64,000 nucleotides of DNA from Limnothrix sp. CACIAM 69d (GCA_001913845.2 MKGP02000010.1:1-64000); one strand, 5' to 3'; numbered from the stretch's first letter, positions 1-9,460 are shown. Numbers and translations: made by a program. The notes: generated by a model not told the origin, from the sequence alone.

Positions 1-699
1 AACCGCTCTACCAACGCGCCTTAGACATCTGTGAACGACAGCTGGGAGCCGACCACCCCTCTACCGCCCAAAGCCTCAACAATTTGGCGGGATTGTATTA
101 CTCGCAAGGGAAATACGATCACGCCGAACCGCTCTTCCGACGCGCCTTAGACATCCACGAACGGCAACTGGGAGCCGACCACCCCGACACCGCCCTAAGC
201 CTCAACAATTTTGGCGTTCTTGTATGACTCGCAAGGGAAATACGATCCCGCCGAACCACTCTACCAACGCGCCTTAGAGATCAGGGAACGGCAACTGGGA
301 GCCGACCACCCTGATACCGCCACCAGCCTCAACAATTTAGCGAATTTGTACCGATCGCAAGGGAAATACGATCGCGCCGAACCGCTCTACCAACGGGCCT
401 TAGGCATCCACGAACGGCAACTGGGAGCCAACCACCCCAATACCGCCACCAGCCTCAACAATTTGGCGGTGCTGTATTGCTATCAAGCTCGCTGGGGCGA
501 GGCGGAGCGGTTGCTGATGCGGGCGCTGCTGATTTGGGCGCAGGTGTTGGGCGAAGCGCATCCCAACACGCAAGGCTCGATTCAAAGCTTGTTCAGCCTA
601 ATCGGTGCAGCCCTGAACCAGGGACGCGCCGCCGACCTCTCCGACCACCCCCTCACCCAAGCCATCCTGCAACAACTCACCACCCCACCCGACCCGTAG
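1..699 (+). pseudogene. TPR (kinesin light chain-like) repeat protein, 5'-truncated by the window and frameshifted
   Basis: The 3' part of a tetratricopeptide-repeat gene of the kinesin-light-chain type. Each 42-residue repeat follows LNNLA-LY-SQGKYD-AEPLYQRAL-I-ERQLGADHPDT, and such repeats act as protein-protein scaffolds. The reading frame is open from position 3 and would stop at TGA 225-227. The homology continues one frame over from about 211 to the TAG at 697-699. The shift sits in a T run: this repeat reads AATTTT where the preceding one reads AATTTG, so one extra T explains it. The last repeat diverges and the protein ends in a Pro/Thr-rich tail. It is either a real pseudogene (or phase-variable gene), or a homopolymer error in the assembly. 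The true start lies left of the window. Confidence 0.75.
3..507 (+). repeat. 126-bp tandem repeats encoding TPR units
   Basis: Near-identical 126-bp units begin at 3, 129, 256 and 382. The 127-bp step between the second and third locates the one-base insertion that breaks the frame. High nucleotide identity between units suggests recent duplication or gene conversion. Confidence 0.85.
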
Positions 700-797
700 G
701 GGCGGGGTCTCCCCGCCCCGCCCCCACGACAATCCCACACCTCGGTCTCCCCGCCCCGCCCCCACGACCATCTCCCGCCTGGGTCTCCCCGCCCAAA
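697..797. repeat. GC-rich hairpin repeat array (REP-like), 38-bp period
   Basis: Immediately after the TPR stop codon there is a perfect 9-bp stem with a 3-nt loop (GGGGCGGGG-TCT-CCCCGCCCC, 699-719). Degenerate copies of the right arm follow, with GGTCTCCCCGCCC starting at 706, 744 and 782, a 38-bp spacing. The same sequence, reverse-complemented, lies inside the RAYT gene just downstream (1131-1227). The first hairpin could also terminate the TPR transcript. Confidence 0.8.
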
Positions 798-844
798 TGC
801 AAAATGCAGATAATATGTGAAATATTGTCAACGATGGCACAACC

Positions 845-1441
845 GTGGGATATAAACCCGAAATTCACCACAGGCGATCGATCCGTTTACGGCACTATGA
901 TTACGCCACACCGGGGATGTATTTCTTGACCCTTTGCACCCAACATCGCGAACCCTGGTTGGGCCAAATCCTGGACGGCAAATTTGACCCAACAGAGGAC
1001 GGAAGAATTGCGATCGCGGCTTGGCAATCCTTGCCCCAGCGATTTCCAAATATTCGATTGGATGCGTTTGTGGCGATGCCCAATCATATTCACGGCATCC
1101 TGGAAATTGTAGACAAATCGCCACGGGTCGGGCGGGGAGGTGGTCAGGAGGAGATGGCCGTGGGGGCTGGGCGGGGAGGTGGTCAGGAGGAGATGGTCGT
1201 GGGGGCTGGGCGGGGAGACCCCGCCCCTACGGTTACGGGGTTGGGGAATGTGGTGGCTTATTTTAAATATCAAACGACGAAAACGATTAATCAAAAAGCG
1301 GGTCAGACAGGTAGACGAATTTGGCAGCGAAATTATTGGGAAAGGGTGGTGCGTCATGATGATGAATTAACCAATTTTCGCAATTACATCGTCACAAACC
1401 CTCAATGCTGGAACCACGATCGCCTCAACCCGCATACCTAA
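845..1441 (+). CDS. REP-associated tyrosine transposase (RAYT, TnpA_REP / Y1_Tnp family)
   Basis: A 198-residue relative of IS200/IS605-type Y1 transposases, which cut and rejoin single-stranded DNA at hairpins. The family signature is clear: an N-terminal YFLTLCTQHR strand, the HUH motif in AMPNHIHGIL (residues 77-86), a helix carrying the likely catalytic Tyr (GLGNVVAYFKYQTTK, about 132-146), and the C-terminal WQRNYWERVVR and YIVTNP blocks. The start is GTG at 845, since an in-frame TGA lies at 818 and no other start codon falls between. Between the HUH and Tyr parts sits a low-complexity insert (about 95-128) made of two copies of GRGGGQEEMxVGA plus GRGDPAPT. This insert is the genomic hairpin repeat read in frame. 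Whether the enzyme is active with this insert is unknown. RAYTs are normally domesticated and do not transpose as classic insertion sequences. Confidence 0.85.
   Translation: MGYKPEIHHRRSIRLRHYDYATPGMYFLTLCTQHREPWLGQILDGKFDPTEDGRIAIAAWQSLPQRFPNIRLDAFVAMPNHIHGILEIVDKSPRVGRGGGQEEMAVGAGRGGGQEEMVVGAGRGDPAPTVTGLGNVVAYFKYQTTKTINQKAGQTGRRIWQRNYWERVVRHDDELTNFRNYIVTNPQCWNHDRLNPHT
1131..1227 (+). repeat. In-frame copies of the hairpin repeat inside the RAYT gene, 39-bp period
   Basis: Two 39-bp units (1131-1169 and 1170-1208) differ at one position in the middle and are followed by a hairpin (CGGGG-AGA-CCCCG core, 1208-1226). The unit is the reverse complement of the array at 697-797. Spacing is 39 bp here (13 codons) against 38 bp in the non-coding array, so the coding copies keep the frame. 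Confidence 0.85.
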
Positions 1442-1539
1442 CAGGCTGGCGGTGCGTGGGAGATCACCGAGAAATTGTTTTCACAAAGACGAGATACTCC
1501 CACACACCCGACCCGATCGGCTACCTGGCGCGGGACAAA

Positions 1540-3129
1540 TTACAACGGGCGATAGACGCGGTAATTGACGTTGGGGAAAATGTTGTCGATCGCCTCCACC
1601 TTTTGCAGCCAGCCCGAATCCACCTTGCCCGCGCGGATATCGTCGTAGAGCTTCGTGAACCGCATCATGTGCGATCGCGTCCGGCGCACCGCGTAGGGAA
1701 CCATCGTCCCTGTCCGCATAATGAACGCCCAGTCCGACGACTGCGCCAACAGCAACTCCCGCGCCGCTTGATTCAGCGCCCGCCACTCCAGCTCATCGGC
1801 CGGCTCCAGCTTCGACAGCTCAATCATCCGTTCCGCCCCCTTGTGCAGGTGGGGATAGATCCAAGCGTTGGTGTCGTTCAGCCAATATTCATGGAAGCCT
1901 TTGTAACCCCAGCTCGACTGGGACGGGCGACAGACCTGCTGGGTCGGCTGTTTTTGCAGGTAGTCCGACAGGTGGGTCATCTGGAAGGTTTTTTGGTCGA
2001 ACCAAGACTTGCGGAACAGGAAATCTAGGAACCAGGGGCCTTCGTACCACCAGTGACCAAATAGCTCTGCGTCGTAGGGCGACACCACGATCGGGGGGCG
2101 CTGCATCAAACCGTTGAGGTAGCCGATTTGCTGCCCCCGGTTGAACATGAAGTTGGTGGCATGTTCCGCCGCCTTTTCCCGGGCCCAATAGGGGTCGTAG
2201 AGCGCCTTATCGGACAGGCCCGCCGTGCGGCTGGTGATTTTGTGGTACTTGATGCCTACGTTCTTGCGCTGGCCGTTGGGCATGATGTAGGGCTTGATGT
2301 ATTCATAATCCGCTTCCCAGCCGATGTCTTTATAAAACTCCCGGTACTCGGCCGCGCCGGGATAGCCCACTTCGGAAGACCACACCTGTTGCGAAGATTC
2401 GTGGTCGCGGCCAAAGGCGGCCACCCCGGCTTCGGTAAAGATGGGCGCGTAGGTTCCGAAGCGGGGGCGCGGCCGGGCGTACAAAATCCCATGGCCGTCG
2501 GTGAGGAAGTAGCGTAGGCCGGCATCGGCCACCATCCGTTCGAGGCCTTCATAGTAGGCGCATTCGGGCAGCCAAATGCCTTTGGGGGCACAGCCAAAGT
2601 TTTCTTCGTAGTGGTCAACGGCGACTTTCAGTTGGGCCCACACGGCCTGGGGATACATCTTCATCAGGGGCAAGTAGCCGTGGGTTGCGCCGCAGGTGAT
2701 GATGTCGATGTTGCCGGAGTCTTGGAATTTTTTGAAGGCGGTGACTAGATCGCGATCGTACCGTTCCCAGAGTTCCCGTACTTCCTGGAATTCTTTGATG
2801 TAGTGCTCGGCCAGGTAGCGCAGGTGGCCGTTGAATTCGTTGTGGACGTATTCTTTTTCAACGAGTTCTTGCAACTGAGCGAGGTGCTGATCGTAGCGGT
2901 CTTGCAAGAGAGGGTCGCGGAGCATGGACACCAAGGGCGGGGTCATGCTCATGGTGATTTTGAAATCTACGCCATCGCGCTCGAGTCCTTCAAAGGCGCG
3001 TAACAGGGGGACGTAGGTTTCGGTGATGGCTTCATAGAGCCACTCTTCCTCTAGAACGTAGTCGCTTTCGGGGTGCCGGACGAAGGGTAGGTGAGCGTGC
3101 AGGACGAGGGCGACATAGCCAAGGGTCAT
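1540..3129 (-). CDS. GH57 glycogen branching enzyme (1,4-alpha-glucan branching enzyme)
   Basis: A 529-residue glycoside hydrolase family 57 protein that cuts alpha-1,4 glucan chains and re-attaches them through alpha-1,6 links in glycogen synthesis. It shows the N-terminal HAHLPF block (residues 11-16), the nucleophile Glu in GIWLPECAY (E189), and the acid/base Asp in SPYDAELFGHWW (D353). Spacing and motifs match archaeal and bacterial GH57 branching enzymes, with the C-terminal helical domain typical of the DUF1957 type. The ATG at 3129 is preferred over upstream codons because an AGGA ribosome-binding site lies just ahead of it and the conserved region begins there. It is a single-gene unit; its 3' end faces the RAYT gene. 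Confidence 0.9.
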   Translation of the reverse strand: MTLGYVALVLHAHLPFVRHPESDYVLEEEWLYEAITETYVPLLRAFEGLERDGVDFKITMSMTPPLVSMLRDPLLQDRYDQHLAQLQELVEKEYVHNEFNGHLRYLAEHYIKEFQEVRELWERYDRDLVTAFKKFQDSGNIDIITCGATHGYLPLMKMYPQAVWAQLKVAVDHYEENFGCAPKGIWLPECAYYEGLERMVADAGLRYFLTDGHGILYARPRPRFGTYAPIFTEAGVAAFGRDHESSQQVWSSEVGYPGAAEYREFYKDIGWEADYEYIKPYIMPNGQRKNVGIKYHKITSRTAGLSDKALYDPYWAREKAAEHATNFMFNRGQQIGYLNGLMQRPPIVVSPYDAELFGHWWYEGPWFLDFLFRKSWFDQKTFQMTHLSDYLQKQPTQQVCRPSQSSWGYKGFHEYWLNDTNAWIYPHLHKGAERMIELSKLEPADELEWRALNQAARELLLAQSSDWAFIMRTGTMVPYAVRRTRSHMMRFTKLYDDIRAGKVDSGWLQKVEAIDNIFPNVNYRVYRPL

Positions 3130-3605
3130 AGCAATTGTCCTAGAGCGCAATTAATAAGGCTGAGGCGATCGCTCGTGGGATCGCTCTGGCCGGATCGGCG
3201 TAAAGCTTGGCTTCAGCCTTAGCAGATTTTAAGGCGAAGTGCGACCGGGGGTAGGTCGTGAATTTGACCAGATGTTGGGCGATCGGGATCTATGGGGATC
3301 TGTGGGGATCTGTCGGGATCGGTTGAAGTCTCGGGAGATCCCAGGCAGAAGGGCGAGAAACAACCCCTTAACCGCTTTAGACGGGGAGACGGCATGAAAC
3401 TAACGGCGTGAAGGAGCGGTGTCAGTTAATGGGCTGGCGATTACGGGCGATCGGGGGCTTGTGTCAGCTTGTGGAAAGGGTTGGGTTGCTCGTCCGCAGG
3501 GTGGCTGGGCGGTTGCCCCCCAATGAGTCTTGGCCGCGCCAGAATGGAGATGATTCCAGTTGTGCTCCATGGGCCACTCTGCGCCGAGCACAAGGAGCAA
3601 ACCCC
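3130..3605. other. Intergenic region with a 10-bp tandem repeat
   Basis: Divergent spacer between the GH57 gene and the PH-like gene. It contains four copies of a 10-bp unit (GGATCTRTGG and variants) starting at 3286, 3296, 3306 and 3316. The frame of the downstream gene stays open back to an ATG at 3408, but that N-terminal extension has no family-like features. No RNA gene is seen. Confidence 0.6.
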
Positions 3606-4004
3606 ATGCGTTTAAGCCTGATGGGCGATTCCCTCAGAATTGACTTGGAGGGTTGGGAAAAGCTGTGGGCTTTTCATTGGCCCCTTTATTTGGAAGTCCC
3701 GATCGCGCAGATTCAAGCCGCCCAGTTGGGAGCACCGCCCAGCGACTGGCGAGAACTGCGTGCGCCGGGTACGTTTCTGCCGGGTGTGATCAAAGCAGGA
3801 ACCTACTACACAAGGCGCGGTCGGGAGTTTTGGTATGTCACTCATGATGGTGGCGAGTTTCTGACCTTGAGGCTGACGGGCCATCAATACGCTCAGGTGG
3901 TGTTGACGCTACCGGATGCGGCCGACTGGCAACGGCGTATTGATCAAGTCATCCCGCCGCCAACTCCCGTGGGCTTGGAGCAACTTCAGTTTGGCTCGCT
4001 CTAG
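3606..4004 (+). CDS. Small conserved cyanobacterial protein, PH-like fold predicted
   Basis: A 132-residue soluble protein without a signal peptide or membrane segment. The start is the ATG at 3606, which has an excellent AAGGAG site 10 nt upstream; the open frame back to 3408 is low in homology-like character. The sequence is rich in beta-strand pattern, with the segments DSLRIDLEGWEKLWAF, ELRAPGTFLPGVIKAG and GREFWYVTH. I recall this pattern from short bacterial PH-domain-like proteins of cyanobacteria, but no function is established. It faces the histidine kinase gene tail to tail. Confidence 0.7.
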   Translation: MRLSLMGDSLRIDLEGWEKLWAFHWPLYLEVPIAQIQAAQLGAPPSDWRELRAPGTFLPGVIKAGTYYTRRGREFWYVTHDGGEFLTLRLTGHQYAQVVLTLPDAADWQRRIDQVIPPPTPVGLEQLQFGSL

Positions 4005-4087
4005 CTTTGGCTCGCTCTAGCTTTGGCCCGCCCTAGTTTTGGCTCGCGATCGCCCATGGACGACTGGCGCTGGGCCCGGGTGCGCCA

Positions 4088-5524
4088 TCACAGCTCGGCG
4101 GTGAGGGGCAACCACACTTCAAAACTGGTGCCGGGTAAATCGAAGGGGCGATCGGGATAGGTTTCTGGCCAACGGGGCGATCGCAATCGGAGGTGGCCCC
4201 CATGGCGAGCAATGATTTCGTGGGTGATGGCCAGACCCAGGCCCGTTCCTTTTCCGATCGGCTTGGTGGTGAAAAAGGTCTCAAAGATTTTGGTCTGAAT
4301 GGCTTCGGGAATGCCGGGGCCATTGTCGGCAATTTCCACCATCACCCAGCCCGTCACATCCATGGTGCGGGGTTCCACCGCCGCGATCGAGGCCGGCTCG
4401 ATCGCCGCCAAATCCGCCGGCAACGCGTCCATGCATTGGGTGCGGATCATAATTGTCGGTTGCCAGCGCTGTCGCTCCAGTGGCGGAATTTGGTTTTGCA
4501 CCTCCAGCAGCGCATCCACCGCATTGGCCAGCAGGTTCATAAACACTTGGCTTAGGTGTCCAGACTGGCAAGCCACCAGGGGCAGTTCCCCATAGGTGCG
4601 AATCACTTCCACCCCTTCCCGCAGGCGGTTGTTGAGCACGATCAGAGTGCTCTCGATGCAATCGTGCAGGTCGGCCGCCTTGAAGTTTTCTGACCCCACA
4701 TGGGAAAAGCTTTGGAGACCGGCAACGGTTTTTTTCAGTTTGTCTGCCCCGATCGCCATGCTGTCGATCAGTTTGGGCAAATCCTCCCGCAGGAAGTCAA
4801 ACTCCATGGTCGATCGCAACTGTTGCAAGGTTTCGGGAATTTCCGGCAACAGGGCTTCATAGGCCGTCACCAGTTCAATCAAATCTCGGGCGTATTGGGT
4901 CAGATAAACCACATTGCCCGAAATGAAATTCACCGGATTTTTAATTTCATGGGAAATGCCCGCCACCATCCGCCCCAGGCTGGCCATCTTCTCCGCTTGA
5001 ATCACCTGAGCGCGGGTTTGCTCTTGAATTCGCTGCATGGCTAGCTCATGAATTTGGGATTGAGCCACCAGCAACTGGTGAATATCCAGCAGACAATAGC
5101 AGCCTTCCTGGGATTCCACCGCCAACGGTTCATAGAGCAAATCGGGCGATCGCTCCAGGGCCGCCCGCCCCGCCTGCACCACAAGCGTGCTGCCCGACAA
5201 CACCAACAGCGGCACATGGGCGTATTGATACATGACGCGCAGGGGCCGATGTAGAAACAACTCTGGGCCGTATTGTCGGCTCAGGTGCTTAAAAAAACGC
5301 CGCCGCGACAGCAGCCCTGCAAAGGCTCCCCGATCGAGCAATACGGCCCCTGGCAGCAGGGGATCCGCCTCCAAGGCTTGGGCCAGCTCAATCCCCGGCT
5401 GTGACAAATCCATGGCAAAGCAGGATAAGCACAAGTCATTGAGCGTGGACTCCAAATTCAGCGAGGCAGCAAGATTGGGCAGCACAGCCGGAGCAGCCAT
5501 GGTTGAAGTGGAAGTGGCAAGCAT
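4088..5524 (-). CDS. Sensor histidine kinase (soluble, orphan)
   Basis: A 478-residue kinase. Residues 1-140 form a sensor region that includes an LLSRRRFFKHLSRQYGPELF block, a variant I associate with the N-termini of other cyanobacterial kinases and cyclases. A linker helix (about 150-180) follows, then the HisKA domain with the phosphorylated His in GISHEIKNPVNF (H192) and an HATPase domain with N-box NLLANAVDALLEV, G1 box DNGPGIP and G2 box GKGTGLGLAI. No transmembrane segment is seen, so it should sense a cytoplasmic or membrane-associated cue. No response regulator lies beside it, so the partner is elsewhere. About 100 extra residues between the HisKA and the ATP lid include a Pro/Ala-rich insert. 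Confidence 0.88.
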   Translation of the reverse strand: MLATSTSTMAAPAVLPNLAASLNLESTLNDLCLSCFAMDLSQPGIELAQALEADPLLPGAVLLDRGAFAGLLSRRRFFKHLSRQYGPELFLHRPLRVMYQYAHVPLLVLSGSTLVVQAGRAALERSPDLLYEPLAVESQEGCYCLLDIHQLLVAQSQIHELAMQRIQEQTRAQVIQAEKMASLGRMVAGISHEIKNPVNFISGNVVYLTQYARDLIELVTAYEALLPEIPETLQQLRSTMEFDFLREDLPKLIDSMAIGADKLKKTVAGLQSFSHVGSENFKAADLHDCIESTLIVLNNRLREGVEVIRTYGELPLVACQSGHLSQVFMNLLANAVDALLEVQNQIPPLERQRWQPTIMIRTQCMDALPADLAAIEPASIAAVEPRTMDVTGWVMVEIADNGPGIPEAIQTKIFETFFTTKPIGKGTGLGLAITHEIIARHGGHLRLRSPRWPETYPDRPFDLPGTSFEVWLPLTAEL

Positions 5525-6363
5525 AGGAAATGAGGGTGCAGAGGGACGGGCGAGCAGCCAACAGGCTCAGAGCATTGCACAGGGGGCTTTGGGCCAATCT
5601 CGGGGCCGAGATTTCATGGGGAAAAAATGAATCAGGCTGGCACGCTCGATCGAAATCGCCTTAGATAGCCCATACAACCCCACGAAAATCCAGTGTTGAT
5701 CAACTAATTGCCTTGGCCAAGGGCCGAGGTCAATTGATTCAGTTTGATGAATCGATCGCTTGGAATCGGGGTCTTAAGATTACTTGGTTGCAGGTAAGCG
5801 TTCCCGACTTCTATTCTTTTCAAGGCTAGCATCTTACAGCAGGAAAGACAGAATAGATCTACCATAAAATCTTGTCAAAGCATCTGATTTCAATCAGCCT
5901 AGCTTTGTCAGGGCAAGGCTTTGCCGTAGCAGCAAGTTCATTATTGAATCATCAGTTCAAGAGATCTTCATGATCTTTTTCGGGGATATTTTTAGAAAAT
6001 GAGTTAAGGGAAATTTTTATTTAAATTTGATCTGTTGATAATATGTGTTTAACCAATACTTAAACAAATGACAGTAGCAATCTGTTCTGCACTAGGTTTT
6101 GCTGCCTGGAGTTGTGGCGGCCTTGTTCGATCTTGATTCTCCGATTTTGCTTGCCCGATCTTGATTGTCTGATCTTGAGGTTCAGCCCTATTTTGGGTGC
6201 TGTTTCTGGTGCTGTTTTTGGTGTTGGGTCATGGGTTTGATCGCGCTCTGTTCGATCGCGCTCTTGAGCCAATTCCCGATCGAGGTTTTGAGATCGCCAT
6301 TCGATCGGGCATCGATCAGACCCGATCGCGACCATGACGGTCAATCAACGGTTAATCAGCAAC
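5525..6363. other. 840-bp gene-free region, AT-rich in its left half
   Basis: The spacer separates the start of the histidine kinase gene from the end of the GGDEF-EAL gene. From about 5640 to 6060 it is clearly AT-richer than its surroundings. At 6116-6240 it has short direct repeats (CGATCTTGATT and GGTGCTGTTT types). Small open frames here show no protein-like pattern. Nothing recognisable as tRNA or another structured RNA was found by eye. Confidence 0.5.
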
Positions 6364-9252
6364 CTAGCAAAGGGGATGGCGAGCCGACTGGGAACGGGGC
6401 AAGGAACGAATGGCCGGTGGCAATCCGGCATTGAGAAACAGACCGGCTTCCTCGGCGGGCACGGCTCTGGAGAATAAATAGCCCTGGCCAAAGCCGCAGC
6501 CCAAGTCTCTCAGGTGATCAATTTGGGGTTGGGTTTCAATGCCCTCGGCAATGACGCTGAGGCCCAAATCGTTGGCTAAACCGATGACGGCACGGACGAT
6601 CGCCGCGTCGCGCTGATTTTCGAGCATGGCTTGAATGAACGATCGCTCGATTTTGATCGAGTCGATCGGGAATTCCCGCAAATAGTTGAGGGAGCAGTAG
6701 CCCGTGCCAAAGTCATCGAGGCAAATTTTAATCCGCCGTTCCCGCAGTCGATCGAGACAGGCGCGGCTGGCGTTAGGATCCAGCGCCAAGGAGGTTTCGG
6801 TGATCTCTAGGCGCAGTTCATAGCCTTCCAGGTCGTAGGCATCCATCAGCACTTCAATCAGGTCGGCCAATTCGGGAACCAGTTGCCGGGCCGAAAGGTT
6901 GACATTCACCCAAATGGGAAACACTTCGGGCATTTGGGTTTTCCAGATGGCAATTTGCTTGCAAGCGGACTGCAACACCCAATTCCCGATCGGGACGATC
7001 GCCCCGCGATCCTCCGCCAACCCAATGAAAGAAGCAGGCATCATTAACCCGTGGCGCGGGTGTTGCCAACGAATCAGGCTTTCAAACCCCACAATCGATC
7101 GGGAGTCGAGGGAAACAATCGGTTGGTAATGCAAACAAAATTCCCGCCGCTCGATCGCCCAGCGCAAATCCGTTTCCAGTTGCAAGAGCTGTTCCGTGTC
7201 CGATTGCAGGGCCGCATCAAAAATCACGAAACTGCCATTGCGCTGTTGTTTGGCCCGATGCAAGGCCGCATCCGCATCGCGCAAAATCCGATAGGGCTGG
7301 TCGGGGCGCGAATCTCCGTGGGAATCAGGGCGGCAAACAATGCCCATGCTTGCTTGCAAAAACACATCGCGCCCATCCACCACAAAGGGATCGCGAAACA
7401 CATCCTGAAGCCGGTGGGCGGCGGCCTTGGCGGCGGCCAATTGCCCCTCGTCGGAGGTGGCGGCGGACTCCACCAACACCACAAACTCATCCCCCCCCGT
7501 GCGAGCCAGCACATAATCGGGGGAAATGGCCTTTTCCAAACGGCCCGCCAGCATCATCAACAGCCGATCGCCCACCCAGTAGCCCAAGCTGTTGTTAATC
7601 CGTTTGAAGCCGTCAATATCCAAAAACAACAGCACAAAGCGAAACTGTGGATCGCGCCGCCCCCGAGACACCGCTTCCACCAACCGCTCCAAAAACCAAG
7701 CCCGATTCCACAGGCCCGTCAGCACATCATGGGAGGAGTTGTATTGCAATTGGGCTTCTACCCATTTGCGGGAAGTGATGTCTAACAGGCACCCTTCGTA
7801 ATAGAGCAATCGTCCGTTGCGATCGCGCACGGCCTGGGCCCGTTGATCCACCCAAATACGTTGGCCGTCTTGGCAATAGACCTGACATTCAAAGTTGCAA
7901 GCATCCTGACTTTGTTCCAACAGCTCCAGAAAGCGCACTTCATCGGCCGGGCGCACGTAGAGGCGGCGATCGGTGGCATTCAGGGCCCGCAGGGCCGCTT
8001 CGGGAGACTCGTAACCCAAAATGGCCGCAAAGGCGGGATTGGCATGGAGATAGCGGCCATCGGGAGACACCTGAAAAATTCCCTCGATCGCCCGTTCAAA
8101 CAGGTTGCGGTAGCGGGCTTCGGCCTGTTTGTGTTGCAAAATGGGCCCCAGTTGGGCGGTGACGATCGCCAACCGATTCAGCAAGGTTAAGTCCCGCTCT
8201 CGGGGGCGGGTGGCAAACAAAGTCAGCACCGCCAACACATGATCGCCGGTCAGAATGGGCAACACCACGCTCGATCGCAAGCCCACCCCCAGGGCCATTT
8301 GGCTGCGGCTGCAATGGTCGATCGACTCCAGCTCGTAGTTGCTGATCCATTCCGGGCGTTTGGTTTGCCAAACTCGTCCCGGTGGCTGGCAACCCAGTTT
8401 TAGGGTCAAATCCAAGCTAGCCTGCCGAAACAAGTTCACCCCCTCGATCGCACAGAACCAAGCGGGGCTGCAAACCAACGACGCACCATCCAGACTGGGC
8501 ACCCAAGCTTCGCCCGCCACCCAGCCGGTTTCTTGGCCCAACACTTGCAACGCTTCTTCCAAGGCAGAGTCAAAATCAGCCGCCGCACTGGTCACGGCCA
8601 CAACCCGGTTCCACAAGTCGGCATAGGCCGGGGATTGGGCTTCGGCTAAGGACGAAGCTGCCGCCTCCGCAACGGTGGAAGGGCAAGATTCCGTACTGGC
8701 TGCACCCCCCATGGGCCCCATGGAACGGTTGCCCCCCTGCACCACCCCATCCCCCAACGCCTCAGGGTTGGCATGGGCCAGAAAACGGGGCAATTGGAGC
8801 GATCGGGGAAATTGGGGCGATCGAACCCGAGGCCAGCGCCACCGGCCCAACGAACCAGGAACCGCCCCCAAGGAATCCGCCGCCATCAGGCTTGGATCCA
8901 ACACCTTCAGCAGGCGATGGCGCAAGAGGCGATCGCTCAGCCACAGCACCAGGGACAAACCCGTTAAGCCCAGGGGGCCCCACAATTCCGTGTAGGGGCT
9001 GCGAGGCGGCAATTCTGCGGGCCAAGGGGTTGTGGGCGTTGGGCCAGTTCCCAAATCTTGGGGCGATCGCGCCATGGCCGATCGCCCCACCCCCTCAATG
9101 CAACCCAAGCAGACCACCAAGGCCACAGCCAACCCTAACGGGAGAACTGATCGTTGCGGACGACTTTTACCCCCCGGCCGCCGGATTCGGCAGCTCGATC
9201 GGTGATTTCGTTGACTGCGCACTACACCCCAACCATTTCGTCCTTGAGTCAT
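6364..9252 (-). CDS. Membrane-linked GAF-PAS-GGDEF-EAL c-di-GMP enzyme
   Basis: A 962-residue bifunctional c-di-GMP protein. Order: two hydrophobic segments near the N-terminus (around 35-53 and 88-108), a low-complexity linker, a GAF domain (about 215-370), a PAS domain (about 380-495), a GGDEF domain with an intact GGDEF active site, and an EAL domain. The EAL signature reads ESL, but the metal and catalytic residues look complete: Glu of ESL, Asn in NVNLSARQL, Glu in LEITETSL, the Asp pair in DDFGTGYCSL, Lys in IKIERSF, Glu in IAEGIET and Gln in GFGQGYLFS. The inhibitory RxxD site upstream of GGDEF is absent (the residue is Ile). The protein could both make and break c-di-GMP. It is monocistronic. 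Confidence 0.9.
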   Translation of the reverse strand: MTQGRNGWGVVRSQRNHRSSCRIRRPGGKSRPQRSVLPLGLAVALVVCLGCIEGVGRSAMARSPQDLGTGPTPTTPWPAELPPRSPYTELWGPLGLTGLSLVLWLSDRLLRHRLLKVLDPSLMAADSLGAVPGSLGRWRWPRVRSPQFPRSLQLPRFLAHANPEALGDGVVQGGNRSMGPMGGAASTESCPSTVAEAAASSLAEAQSPAYADLWNRVVAVTSAAADFDSALEEALQVLGQETGWVAGEAWVPSLDGASLVCSPAWFCAIEGVNLFRQASLDLTLKLGCQPPGRVWQTKRPEWISNYELESIDHCSRSQMALGVGLRSSVVLPILTGDHVLAVLTLFATRPRERDLTLLNRLAIVTAQLGPILQHKQAEARYRNLFERAIEGIFQVSPDGRYLHANPAFAAILGYESPEAALRALNATDRRLYVRPADEVRFLELLEQSQDACNFECQVYCQDGQRIWVDQRAQAVRDRNGRLLYYEGCLLDITSRKWVEAQLQYNSSHDVLTGLWNRAWFLERLVEAVSRGRRDPQFRFVLLFLDIDGFKRINNSLGYWVGDRLLMMLAGRLEKAISPDYVLARTGGDEFVVLVESAATSDEGQLAAAKAAAHRLQDVFRDPFVVDGRDVFLQASMGIVCRPDSHGDSRPDQPYRILRDADAALHRAKQQRNGSFVIFDAALQSDTEQLLQLETDLRWAIERREFCLHYQPIVSLDSRSIVGFESLIRWQHPRHGLMMPASFIGLAEDRGAIVPIGNWVLQSACKQIAIWKTQMPEVFPIWVNVNLSARQLVPELADLIEVLMDAYDLEGYELRLEITETSLALDPNASRACLDRLRERRIKICLDDFGTGYCSLNYLREFPIDSIKIERSFIQAMLENQRDAAIVRAVIGLANDLGLSVIAEGIETQPQIDHLRDLGCGFGQGYLFSRAVPAEEAGLFLNAGLPPAIRSLPRSQSARHPLC

Positions 9253-9460
9253 GCCTGCCCCTACTTATCAGCGACATCAGCCCTAGTTTTGGTAATCCCG
9301 GGCCGTCGTTTTTGAGTGCTAGCCAGCCATCGCTCATCGATCGTCTACCCCATGGTCGATCGGGGATAACCCAACCAACGCTTTGCAGAATTGGCGAAAA
9401 ATCGATTGGCGTTTGGGATTAGCGTTCAATTTTTCGCGCCCAGCTTTTAGTGTCCTCTAT

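Noticed and set aside
3-507. 126-bp repeats as a possible CRISPR or satellite
   Set aside because: They encode TPR units of 42 residues.
697-1227. Regularly spaced repeats resembling a CRISPR array
   Set aside because: Units adjoin without unique spacers, are hairpin-forming and belong to a RAYT gene; no cas genes are present.
1452-1507. Imperfect inverted repeat GTGCGTGGGAG / CTCCCACACAC after the RAYT gene
   Set aside because: 34-nt loop, one mismatch and no T run; could be a terminator or an element end, but there is not enough to call it.
6060-6434. Open frames in the spacer before the GGDEF-EAL gene
   Set aside because: Composed of short repeats (DRTERDQT-like and CFWCC-like strings); not protein-like.
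6364-9252. EAL domain considered inactive because the motif reads ESL
   Set aside because: The catalytic Glu and all other metal-binding residues are present, and the middle position is tolerant in the family.
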